This document shows positions 1 to 6,776 of a stretch of DNA of 17,523 nt, piece by piece. Position numbers and translations under genes: made by a program. Location: NCBI GenBank assembly GCA_037143735.1, contig JBAWYD010000051.1, positions 1 to 17,523 of the forward strand, given 5' to 3'. Numbering within the stretch: position 1 is the first letter of the stretch; the number at the start of each line of letters is the position of its first letter. Source of the DNA: JAPLJQ01 sp037143735 (GTDB lineage: Bacteria > Desulfobacterota > Syntrophia > Syntrophales > UBA2185). The notes under the pieces are model-generated. The model was given only the letters and a program-made list of their open reading frames with translations. It did no database searches and was not told where the DNA came from.

Positions 1-2
1 CG

Positions 3-359
3 GCGGAACACATCGTCGGCGGATTTCTCATCGATAGAGACAAGGAACCCCTGATGCGCCTGGCCGATTCAAACATTCTGTGGGAACGGCGCATTGCCGT
101 CATTGCCACGTTCCATTTTATCAAAAAAGGCCGATTCGATGAGACGCTCATGATTGCCGCGCGTTTACTCAACGATCCGGAAGATCTGATACACAAGGCC
201 GTGGGTTGGATGCTTCGGGAGATCGGCAAGCGGGACATGCCGGTGGAAGAAACTTTTCTGAAACAGCATTACCGCCGCATGCCGCGAACCATGCTCAGAT
301 ATGCAATTGAGCGGTTTCCGGAGACCACCCGGCTCGCATACCTGAAAGGAACCCGTTAA
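3..359 (+). CDS. DNA alkylation repair protein, AlkD-like (3' part only)
   Basis: The reading frame is open from the left edge, so only the last 118 residues are present; family members usually have about 220-240. The fragment is all helical and matches the HEAT-repeat DNA glycosylase family (AlkC/AlkD, DNA alkylation repair enzymes), which removes N3- and N7-alkylpurines by wrapping around the DNA. Recognisable pieces are WERR at nt 81-92, which corresponds to the W-x-x-R segment that supplies an active-site arginine in AlkD; HKAVGWMLRE around nt 195-224, whose Trp matches the conserved DNA-contacting Trp; and a C-terminal MPRTMLRYAIERF segment typical of the family. The missing N-terminal half prevents checking the catalytic Asp. 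No gene partner is evident; trmJ follows after a 242-bp gap. Confidence 0.85.
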   Translation, partial: AEHIVGGFLIDRDKEPLMRLADSNILWERRIAVIATFHFIKKGRFDETLMIAARLLNDPEDLIHKAVGWMLREIGKRDMPVEETFLKQHYRRMPRTMLRYAIERFPETTRLAYLKGTR

Positions 360-449
360 GGCTGAGGGAGCAGGCGCCGCTTCAAATTCCAACCGCCTGC
401 CGCTTGCAATGTGTACTAACCCCCATGCCCGGGGTGGGCACAACGAAGG

Positions 450-517
450 ATGAAAATCACCCCCACCCCTCCCTCCCCCGTCGAGGGGGAGGGATACAGG
501 GAGGGGGGCATTTTCAT
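450..517. repeat. GC-rich palindromic intergenic repeat
   Basis: The outer arms ATGAAAAT (450-457) and ATTTTCAT (510-517) enclose a C-rich run facing a G-rich run. The core is a perfect 9-bp stem, CCCTCCCCC (471-479) against GGGGGAGGG (485-493), with a 5-nt loop. Elements of this look (C-rich then G-rich, translating as PHPSLPRRGGG) are common dispersed intergenic palindromes in proteobacterial genomes. The rest of the gap 360-601 holds a 7-bp inverted repeat GCAGGCG/CGCCTGC (370-376, 394-400) without a T run, and nothing else I recognise. Confidence 0.7.
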
Positions 518-601
518 ATAAACGGAAAATCCGCTGGGAAGGTTTCACGAAAGAGTGACAAAAAAGAGAGTTTTGTGATAAAGTCACATCCGGATTTTAT
601 C

Positions 602-1330
602 ATGACAAAAACAGAAAACATCACCATCGTTTTGAACAGGCCGAAGTATCCGGGGAATGTGGGTTCCGTGGCCCGGTGCGCAAAGAATATGGGGATCGAG
701 AAAATCATGGTCGTCGGAAACCGGCATCTCGATGAAGAAGAGATGAAGACGATGGCCACCCATGTCACCGCCGATATCGTGGACAATATCCGTCATTTTG
801 ATCACATCGAGGAAGCCCTTGCCGGATTTCATTACATCGTGGGGACAACTTCCAGGCGCGGAAATGCGAGAGGTCCCGTCGTTTCTCCCCGGGAGATGGC
901 GGAACGCCTGCCGGACATATCCCGGGAAAATGAAGTGGCCCTGCTCTTCGGGCCCGAAGATACGGGCCTGTCCAACGATGAATTGCGTTTCTGTCATCTG
1001 GTCGTGGCGATTCCCGCCTCGTCACGTTTTAAATCCATCAATCTGTCTCATGCCGTGATGATTCTCTGTTATGAGATATTCATCTCCCGGGCAGGTCATC
1101 CGGAAACGTTCACCCCCCGTCTGGCGACATCGGCAGAACTGGAAGGCATGTATGATCAGGCGAAGGGGTTATTGACAAAAATCGAGTTTCTCAACCCTCA
1201 GAATCCCGATTACTCGATGATGCATATCCGCCGGCTTTTATCCAGGACGAAGCTCTTATCCAGAGAGGTGAAGATCCTCCGGGGCGTCTGCCGACAGATC
1301 GAGTGGTATGCAAATAACAAAAATACTTGA
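602..1330 (+). CDS. trmJ: tRNA (cytidine/uridine-2'-O-)-methyltransferase, TrmJ type (SpoU/SPOUT family)
   Basis: A 242-aa SPOUT-class RNA 2'-O-methyltransferase; TrmJ methylates the ribose of nucleotide 32 in tRNA anticodon loops with S-adenosylmethionine. The three SpoU motifs are visible: NVGSVARCAKNMG (residues 19-31, with the catalytic Arg of motif 1), LLFGPEDTGLSNDEL (114-128, motif 2) and SINLSHAVMILCYE (145-158, motif 3, forming the knotted cofactor site). The C-terminal helical tail (about 178-236) and the total length fit TrmJ better than TrmH or RlmB. I chose ATG at 602 because it precedes the first conserved residues. A GTG at 575 with GAGAG just upstream is a possible alternative, while the further extension to 404 would translate the palindromic repeat. 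TrmJ rather than TrmL or another SpoU member is an inference from length and motif 2. Confidence 0.85.
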   Translation: MTKTENITIVLNRPKYPGNVGSVARCAKNMGIEKIMVVGNRHLDEEEMKTMATHVTADIVDNIRHFDHIEEALAGFHYIVGTTSRRGNARGPVVSPREMAERLPDISRENEVALLFGPEDTGLSNDELRFCHLVVAIPASSRFKSINLSHAVMILCYEIFISRAGHPETFTPRLATSAELEGMYDQAKGLLTKIEFLNPQNPDYSMMHIRRLLSRTKLLSREVKILRGVCRQIEWYANNKNT

Positions 1331-1355
1331 CTTTCCCCGGCCACACGCTTAATAC
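1327..1355 (+). promoter_or_regulatory. Sigma70-type promoter for the kdnB-kdnA-hldD-kdsB operon
   Basis: TTGACT (1327-1332) and TAATAC (1350-1355) are separated by exactly 17 bp, which is near-consensus. The -35 box overlaps the trmJ stop codon (1328-1330). A start about 7 bp after the -10 box would give a leader of roughly 20 nt carrying the AAAGGAGG ribosome site at 1367-1374. Confidence 0.65.
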
Positions 1356-1381
1356 TCCAGCAATTCAAAGGAGGTATGATG

Positions 1382-2542
1382 ATGAACAGACCGTTTGCCT
1401 TTACAGGGGCAAAGAAAATCGTATTCGGAAATGGAACGTTTGATACGTTGCCGGATCACATCCGGGAACTCAAGGCCAGCCGTCCCCTTGTTGTCCTTGA
1501 CAAGAATCTTGCCGGCACGGGATTCAGGGACAGGATAAAAGAAATCCTCAGTAAAGAAGGGTTCAAGATGACCCTGTTCGATCAGCAGGTTGAAGCAGAG
1601 CCCCGGCTGGAAGTAGCCGATGAGGGGGCGAAAGCGGCACTGAAGGGAAAATGCGATATCGTCGTGGGTATCGGCGGCGGGAGCGCCATGGATATTGCAA
1701 AGGCCGTGGCGGTGTTAGCGGTCAACAATAAGAAGGCCGCTGATTTTCTTGGATTGAACAGGGTTCCCGGTCCCGGCTTGCCAAAAATCATGGTTCCCAC
1801 AACCGCGGGTACCGGTAGCGAAGTGACCTTTACATCCGTCTTCGTCCGGCAGAATCTCAAGAAAAAGGAGGGCATGAACAGCCCCTACCTTTATCCCGAT
1901 CTGGCGCTTCTGGATCCCACCCTGACGCTGACGCTGCCTCCCGTGGCGACTGCATCAACGGGCATTGATGCCCTCTGTCATGCCATTGAATCGTATACGT
2001 CCGTCAATGCCTCTCCCATGAGCGAGATGTTTTCTCTGGAGGCGATCCAGTTAATTTCATCCAGCCTGAGAACCTGCGTCCATGACGGCGCCAATCTTGA
2101 AGCGAGAGAAAGCATGCTTCTGGGAAGCCTCTACGCAGGTCTTGGCCTTGCCAATGCCGGTGTCGGCGCTGTACATTCCCTCTCCTATCCGTTGGGAGGA
2201 AAATACGGGGTGTCCCATGGCCTCGCCAATACGGTCATGCTTCCCCATGTCATGTCGTTCAATCTGCCGGGAGCCCTGGAAAAATTTGCCATCATCGCCG
2301 ATATCATGGGAGAAGTCATCGATGATCTGCCTCTGCGTGAAGCGGCTTATCTGGCCGTGGAGGCGGTGCAATCCCTGATAGAAGACTGCGGGGTTTATAC
2401 CACACTGGAAGATTTGAATATTCCCGAGGAAGATTTTCCCGAGCTTGCCAAAGTGGCCATGACGGTATTGAGGCCTCTGGAAAATAATCCCCGGAAAGTG
2501 ACAGTGGAAGATGCCATAGAGATATACGGAGAAGCATACTGA
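1382..2542 (+). CDS. kdnB: 3-deoxy-manno-octulosonate 8-oxidase (iron-containing alcohol dehydrogenase family)
   Basis: An iron-containing alcohol dehydrogenase family protein of 386 aa. Visible are the nucleotide-binding GIGGGSAMDIAKA segment (about residues 96-108), PTTAGTGSEVT (139-149) and the metal ligands D196 and H200 (GIDALCHAIE), H265 and H279 (HSLSYPLGG, SHGLAN), at the same spacing as in FucO-type enzymes. On sequence alone it could be any alcohol dehydrogenase of this family. The role comes from context: it lies directly before a kdnA-type aminotransferase and two genes before kdsB, the set that makes Kdo8N in Shewanella, where KdnB oxidises the C8 hydroxyl of Kdo to an aldehyde. 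Three ATGs occur in tandem (1376, 1379, 1382); GGAGG ends at 1374, so 1382 has the best spacing (7 nt) and 1376 is too close. Confidence 0.78.
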   Translation: MNRPFAFTGAKKIVFGNGTFDTLPDHIRELKASRPLVVLDKNLAGTGFRDRIKEILSKEGFKMTLFDQQVEAEPRLEVADEGAKAALKGKCDIVVGIGGGSAMDIAKAVAVLAVNNKKAADFLGLNRVPGPGLPKIMVPTTAGTGSEVTFTSVFVRQNLKKKEGMNSPYLYPDLALLDPTLTLTLPPVATASTGIDALCHAIESYTSVNASPMSEMFSLEAIQLISSSLRTCVHDGANLEARESMLLGSLYAGLGLANAGVGAVHSLSYPLGGKYGVSHGLANTVMLPHVMSFNLPGALEKFAIIADIMGEVIDDLPLREAAYLAVEAVQSLIEDCGVYTTLEDLNIPEEDFPELAKVAMTVLRPLENNPRKVTVEDAIEIYGEAY

Positions 2543-2555
2543 AGGAGGACAATAA

Positions 2556-3758
2556 ATGGCCGGAGCCGAACTGATCGGAAAAGAGGAAATCAAGGAAGTC
2601 ATGGACGTGCTGGAGACGGGCGTCCTCATGCGATACGGGTTTGACAAGGAAAGAAAGGGTGTCTTCAAAGTAAGAGAATTCGAAGAAGCTTTTACAAAAT
2701 ACTGCGGGGCGCAATATGCCCTGGGGGTGACATCCGGGTCGTCCGCCCTCAAGGTGGCACTGACGGCCATGGACGTGGGACCGGGGGATGAGGTCATTGT
2801 TCCCGCCTTTACCTTCCTGGCAACGTATGAAGCGGTGCTCGAAGTCGGCGCCATTCCCGTCATGGCGGACATTGACGACAGCCTGAACCTGGACCCCGAT
2901 GATATGGAAAAGAGGATCACGCCCTGCACGAAGGCCGTCATTCCTGTTCATATGTGCGGGGCGCCGGCGCGCATTGATAAAATCGTTGCGGTTGCGGAAA
3001 AACATAACATCCTGGTTCTTGAAGACAATGCCCAGGGCTGCGGGGGAAGCTACCGGGGAAAGATGCTCGGCACATTCGGCAATATGGGCATTTTCAGCTT
3101 TGATTATTACAAAACCGTCACCACCGGCGAAGGGGGAATGATCCTCACGGACGACAAAGACTTATACCTCCGTGCCGACTGGTATCACGATCACGGGCAC
3201 GACCATAACCCGGATGTGAGCCGGGCTATGGAGGGAAGGACCATCCTCGGCTTCAATTATCGGATGAATGAGATCCAGGGCGCGCTGGGATTGGCTCAGT
3301 TGAGGAAACTTCCCACCATCATTGCGGAACAGAGAAAGAATAAGGCAACAATCAAGGAAGCCCTCAGCAACGTGCCCGGTGTGGGTTTCAGAAACATTCC
3401 GGATCCCGACGGGGATACGGCCACATTTTTAGGCTTCAATCTGCCGGAGGAGGGCATGGCTGAAAAATTTCAGAAAGCCCTGAGCGCGGAGGGGGTTGAC
3501 ACGGTCTGTTTCAAGAAGAATTCATGGCACTATCTTCCCAACTGGGAGCATTTTCTGGCGCGATCAACGGCGAACTCAAAAAAATATCCCTTTATGGATC
3601 CATCCTACAGGGGCAAGGTGAATTACGACAGATCAACCATCCCGCAGGCGGAAGACATCCTGGGCAGGACCCTGGTCATGGGTATATCGGTATGGATGCC
3701 TGAGGAAAAGTTGTCGAAAATCAAGCAGGGCATTGAAAAAGCGGCAAAGAGTCTTTAG
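2556..3758 (+). CDS. kdnA: 8-amino-3,8-dideoxy-manno-octulosonate transaminase (DegT/DnrJ/EryC1/StrS family)
   Basis: A PLP-dependent sugar aminotransferase of 400 aa. The fold-type I landmarks are the TSGSSALKVAL cofactor-phosphate segment (residues 59-69), the LEDNAQ motif with the pyridine-nitrogen Asp at 157, and the internal-aldimine Lys at 186 in SFDYYKTVTTGEGG. The insert DWYHDHGHDHNP, rich in His and Asp, is unlike the usual nucleotide-sugar aminotransferases and resembles the KdnA subgroup. Known role: transfer of an amino group, from glutamate in Shewanella, to the 8-aldehyde of oxidised Kdo, giving Kdo8N. A strong AAGGAGG (2542-2548) sits 7 nt before the ATG and overlaps the kdnB stop, indicating an operon. 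The alternative is an aminotransferase for another aldehyde sugar; kdnB upstream and kdsB downstream make that less likely. Confidence 0.82.
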   Translation: MAGAELIGKEEIKEVMDVLETGVLMRYGFDKERKGVFKVREFEEAFTKYCGAQYALGVTSGSSALKVALTAMDVGPGDEVIVPAFTFLATYEAVLEVGAIPVMADIDDSLNLDPDDMEKRITPCTKAVIPVHMCGAPARIDKIVAVAEKHNILVLEDNAQGCGGSYRGKMLGTFGNMGIFSFDYYKTVTTGEGGMILTDDKDLYLRADWYHDHGHDHNPDVSRAMEGRTILGFNYRMNEIQGALGLAQLRKLPTIIAEQRKNKATIKEALSNVPGVGFRNIPDPDGDTATFLGFNLPEEGMAEKFQKALSAEGVDTVCFKKNSWHYLPNWEHFLARSTANSKKYPFMDPSYRGKVNYDRSTIPQAEDILGRTLVMGISVWMPEEKLSKIKQGIEKAAKSL

Positions 3759-3770
3759 GGAGAAAATGAT

Positions 3771-4742
3771 ATGATCATCGTCACCGGCGGGGCCGGATTT
3801 ATCGGGAGCGCCTTTGTCTGGAAGCTCAACAGCGAAGGCATCGATGATATTCTGATTGTGGATGAACTCGGCGAGACGGAAAAGTGGAAAAACCTGGTGA
3901 ACCGCCGGTACATGGATTACATCCACAAGGATGTTTTTCTGAGAATGATCCATTCTCCCCAGGATTCCATGGAGATACGCGCCATCATCCACATGGGGGC
4001 CTGTTCTTCCACGACGGAGCGAAACGCCGAATACCTGATGGACAACAACTATCATTATACCTGCCGGCTTGCCGAATGGGCCCTTTCAAAACAGGTGCGT
4101 TTTATCTACGCCAGCTCTGCCGCCACCTACGGGGATGGTTCGCAGGGATTTTCCGATGAAGACGCTGTAACGGAGACACTCCGCCCGATCAATATGTACG
4201 GCTATTCGAAGCAGCTCTTCGATCTCTGGGTGCTCCGTCAACAGGCGGAGACGCAGTGCGCCGGAATCAAATTTTTCAATGTCTTCGGGCCCAACGAGTA
4301 CCACAAGGGCGACATGACGAGCGTCATTTTCAAGGCGTTCCACCAGATCAGAGAAACGGGCACGGTGCGCCTCTTCAAATCATACAAACCGGAATATGGG
4401 GACGGCGAGCAGAGGCGCGATTTTGTTTACATCAAGGATTGCGTTGACGTCCTGTGGTGGCTCCTGGAACACCCGGAGGCCAATGGCATCTTCAATCTGG
4501 GCACCGCCCGGTCCCGGACATGGAACGACCTGATCCGCGCCGTCTTTTCCGCCATGAACATGGAACCCCGGATAGAATACTTTGACATGCCGATAGAAAT
4601 CCGGGATCAGTACCAGTATTTTACGGAGGCGAAAATGGACAAGCTCCGGTCGGTGGGGTGTCCTGCCGCATTTCGGCCTCTGGAAGAAGCGGTCCGCGAT
4701 TACGTTGCGAACCACTTGCAGAATCCCGACCCCTGTTTATGA
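3771..4742 (+). CDS. hldD: ADP-L-glycero-D-manno-heptose 6-epimerase
   Basis: An extended short-chain dehydrogenase of 323 aa that epimerises ADP-D-glycero-D-manno-heptose at C6, giving the L,D-heptose donor for the lipopolysaccharide inner core; it acts in the cytoplasm. The NADP-binding GGAGFIG is at residues 6-12. ASSAATYG (114-121) carries the catalytic Ser/Thr region, and Y143-x-x-x-K147 (MYGYSK) is the catalytic pair. The segments FNVFGPNEYHKGDMTS and GEQRRDFVYIKD are typical of HldD and separate it from UDP-glucose epimerases. Length matches the family. AGGGAGA (3757-3763) precedes the ATG and the gap to kdnA is 12 bp. The 3' end overlaps kdsB by the ATGA arrangement, implying translational coupling. 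Confidence 0.92.
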   Translation: MIIVTGGAGFIGSAFVWKLNSEGIDDILIVDELGETEKWKNLVNRRYMDYIHKDVFLRMIHSPQDSMEIRAIIHMGACSSTTERNAEYLMDNNYHYTCRLAEWALSKQVRFIYASSAATYGDGSQGFSDEDAVTETLRPINMYGYSKQLFDLWVLRQQAETQCAGIKFFNVFGPNEYHKGDMTSVIFKAFHQIRETGTVRLFKSYKPEYGDGEQRRDFVYIKDCVDVLWWLLEHPEANGIFNLGTARSRTWNDLIRAVFSAMNMEPRIEYFDMPIEIRDQYQYFTEAKMDKLRSVGCPAAFRPLEEAVRDYVANHLQNPDPCL

Positions 4743-5473
4743 AAGTCGTCTGCATCATACCCTCCCGCTATGAATCCTCGCGCTTTCCCGGAAAGCCCCT
4801 CGCGGATCTGTGCGGCAAGCCCATGATCCAGCATGTCTATGAACGTGTATTGAAGGCTAAGATCGTCTCATACGCAGCAGTGGCTACGGATGACGAGCGG
4901 ATCTTTGCCGCTGTCGAGAAATTCGGCGGCCATGCCGTCATGACATCCACGGAGCATCTGTCCGGAACGGACCGGATCGCCGAGGCCGTTTCCGTACTCG
5001 ACCTTGAGGATTCGGATATTGTCGTGAATATTCAGGGAGATCAGCCGCTTTTTGAACCCGCCCAGATCGAGGAGGTTGTAAGGCCGCTCATTGAGGACCC
5101 AACCGTCCCCATGTCCACACTGATTTATAAAATCGTGAGAGACGAGGAAATCACACACCCGAATGCGGTAAAGACCGTCTTTGACCACAACCATTTTGCC
5201 GTCTATTTTTCCCGGGCGACCATTCCGTTCGTTCGCGATAAAGGCCAGAAAGTTTCCTACTATAAACATCACGGCATCTATGCCTACAGGAAGGAATTTC
5301 TCCATACCTTCACCCGGCTGCCCGCGGGGATTCTTGAAAAACTGGAAGCCCTCGAGCAACTGAGGGCCCTGGAGCATGGCTATCGAATCAAGGTTGTTGA
5401 GACATTGTATGACTCCGTGGAAGTTGACACCCCCCAGGAGCTCGATCGGGTCAGAAGCCTCCTTACAAAATAA
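4739..5473 (+). CDS. kdsB: CMP-Kdo / CMP-Kdo8N synthetase (3-deoxy-manno-octulosonate cytidylyltransferase family)
   Basis: A 244-aa cytidylyltransferase that activates the 3-deoxy-octulosonate sugar with CTP before transfer to lipid A. The N-terminal IPSRYESSRFPGKPL (residues 7-21) is the CTP-binding signature. Also present are TDDERI (51-56), SGTDRIAEAV (about 75-84), VNIQGDQP with the Mg-binding Asp, and LEKLEALEQLRALEHG near the C terminus. SSRFPGKPL instead of STRLPGKPL and the YKHHGIYAYRKEF segment are closer to the Kdo8N-dedicated KdsB of Shewanella than to E. coli KdsB. Together with kdnB and kdnA in the same operon, this suggests the substrate is Kdo8N; that specificity is inferred. 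The ATG overlaps the hldD stop (ATGA); a start further upstream would run inside hldD and is not needed. Confidence 0.88.
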   Translation: MKVVCIIPSRYESSRFPGKPLADLCGKPMIQHVYERVLKAKIVSYAAVATDDERIFAAVEKFGGHAVMTSTEHLSGTDRIAEAVSVLDLEDSDIVVNIQGDQPLFEPAQIEEVVRPLIEDPTVPMSTLIYKIVRDEEITHPNAVKTVFDHNHFAVYFSRATIPFVRDKGQKVSYYKHHGIYAYRKEFLHTFTRLPAGILEKLEALEQLRALEHGYRIKVVETLYDSVEVDTPQELDRVRSLLTK

Positions 5474-5531
5474 ATAGGGACAGCGTCCATTTTTCTAAAA
5501 AATATAAAGAACGGCTAAGGAATCCGCACCC

Positions 5532-6458
5532 ATGATGGTTGATCTTGAGTACATGAAAAGAATCAGGCTGGTGACCAAACCCCCGGGACAGCAATTCGTG
5601 GCAGCATGTATTTTGCACACCAATTACCGCATTTTTGCCGATGTGGATATCCGAATTGAGAACGTCGAACGCATTCCCCTGGATGAAAACGTCATTTTCG
5701 CCATGAATCATACGGATCGCTTCAACTACTGGCCGTTTCAATACAAGATGTGGCACATGAAATGTTTCCCCTACACAACGGTCTGGGTGAAGGGCAAGTA
5801 TTATGGTAATGCCGTGCTGGCCAAGGGGCTTGACCTGTGCAACCTTATTCCCGTCCCCTCCATGGGCTACCTGATCGAGGAATTTTACAAGAAAAAATTC
5901 AAGCGGCGGCTGGATCGTGATGTGTACAGGGAAGTTAGGGATGTTGTTGACGGTGTGTACGACGGGGTTGAAGCCTGGCCCAAAGCCGCTGCGGATGCGC
6001 TTCATGAAATGGGAGAAAATTTCGTCGATTTCGTGCGCGACTACTACGATATGGTCATGGAGCGGGTGGCGGAATTGAGCCGGATAGCTCTGTATGAAAA
6101 GGATCTGAATCTCATTATTTTCCCGGAAGGAACGCGGGGCACGAAACTGGGCGAGGGAAAAACGGGGCTTGCGCAGCTTGCCCTCCATACCGGGAAAAAG
6201 ATCATCCCTGTCGGCTGCAATAACTCCGACGCCGTCTATACGGGGAGCCTCCCGTTTGCAAAAAGCGGCTGGATTACCTACCGGGTGGGAGAACCCCTGT
6301 CTCTGGATAACCAGCTGAAAGAATTCAAGATTGAGGAACCATTCACGCTGTTTTCCAAAGAATCGCAGCAAAAATACAAGCGTCAATTCGAGCAGGTGAC
6401 CGACATTGTCATGGAAGGCATCAACCGGCTTTTGGACGAGAAATACCGGCGCGCATAA
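5532..6458 (+). CDS. PlsC-like 1-acylglycerol-phosphate acyltransferase family protein with altered HX4D motif
   Basis: A 308-aa member of the lysophosphatidate acyltransferase superfamily. Motif I appears as NHTDRFNYWPF (residues 59-69), where the His at 60 is kept but the expected Asp five positions later is Asn 65. Motif III, IIFPEGTRG (195-203), and IIPVGCNNSD (224-233) are intact. Between them lies an insertion of roughly 70-80 residues (about 118-190), rich in charged residues and probably helical. No clear signal peptide or membrane segment is seen, so a peripheral membrane role is likely. The gene begins 58 bp after kdsB in the same direction, which hints at a link to lipid A or phospholipid acylation, but the acceptor cannot be read from sequence. 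AAGGA lies 10 nt before the first of two ATGs (5532, 5535). Confidence 0.72.
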   Translation: MMVDLEYMKRIRLVTKPPGQQFVAACILHTNYRIFADVDIRIENVERIPLDENVIFAMNHTDRFNYWPFQYKMWHMKCFPYTTVWVKGKYYGNAVLAKGLDLCNLIPVPSMGYLIEEFYKKKFKRRLDRDVYREVRDVVDGVYDGVEAWPKAAADALHEMGENFVDFVRDYYDMVMERVAELSRIALYEKDLNLIIFPEGTRGTKLGEGKTGLAQLALHTGKKIIPVGCNNSDAVYTGSLPFAKSGWITYRVGEPLSLDNQLKEFKIEEPFTLFSKESQQKYKRQFEQVTDIVMEGINRLLDEKYRRA

Positions 6459-6518
6459 AAAACCATATTTTATCTTGCAGATATTGTCAGATCAGGGAAT
6501 GACCTCTTCCCCCCTTTC

Positions 6519-6539
6519 ATGCCGGACTTGATCCGGCAT
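6519..6539. repeat. REP-like palindrome in a 318-bp non-coding gap
   Basis: The perfect 8-bp arms ATGCCGGA and TCCGGCAT flank a 5-nt loop and are followed by CCAG. Palindromes of this type are frequent dispersed intergenic repeats in many bacteria. There is no T run, so it is a poor terminator. The surrounding gap 6459-6776 has no convincing gene; besides this palindrome it holds the promoter candidate and hairpin listed separately, and an 8-bp inverted pair CAGTCCAT (6541-6548) and ATGGACTG (6667-6674). Confidence 0.65.
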
Positions 6540-6566
6540 CCAGTCCATAGAATCACGAAAAATCAC

Positions 6567-6593
6567 TTGACGGATTTCATCTTTGGGTATATT
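6567..6593 (+). promoter_or_regulatory. Weak candidate promoter upstream of the SNF2 helicase
   Basis: TTGACG (6567-6572) and TATATT (6588-6593) have a 15-bp spacer, two short of ideal. If used, it would give a leader of about 175 nt that contains the hairpin and T run at 6686-6717. No better pair was found in this gap. Confidence 0.3.
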
Positions 6594-6685
6594 TTCACTT
6601 AAATTTCAAGTGGATATTGAGGACAATATTGTAATACCCCTTTAACTCATCAATGAAGAGGGACAGATGGACTGATTTCTCACGA

Positions 6686-6717
6686 CCCCGTTACTCAAAA
6701 GAGAGCGGGGGTTTTTT
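6686..6717 (+). terminator. Rho-independent terminator-like hairpin
   Basis: CCCCG (6686-6690) pairs with CGGGG (6706-6710), an inner CTC/GAG pairing closes an AAAA loop, and TTTTTT follows at 6712-6717. It could end transcripts from the upstream envelope genes, although it lies 230 bp past the last stop codon, or act as a leader terminator ahead of the helicase. Confidence 0.5.
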
Positions 6718-6776
6718 ATGCTCAAGCCAGGCCCCTCAGATCGCTATGGTTTTTATTCAATCAGGAAAATGATGAA

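Noticed and set aside
404..601. 66-codon N-terminal extension of trmJ (start at 404)
   Set aside because: It translates the GC-rich palindromic repeat (PHPSLPRRGGG) and precedes all conserved SpoU residues. ATG 602, or possibly GTG 575, is the believable start.
2057..2941. 294-aa minus-strand ORF across kdnB and kdnA
   Set aside because: It is antisense to two well-supported genes with clear motifs, shows no recognisable domain, and has biased composition typical of a shadow frame.
5475..5495. GGACAGCGTCC followed by a T run after kdsB as a terminator
   Set aside because: The stem is only 4 bp with a 3-nt loop. It looks more like a fragment of a dispersed intergenic motif than a functional terminator.
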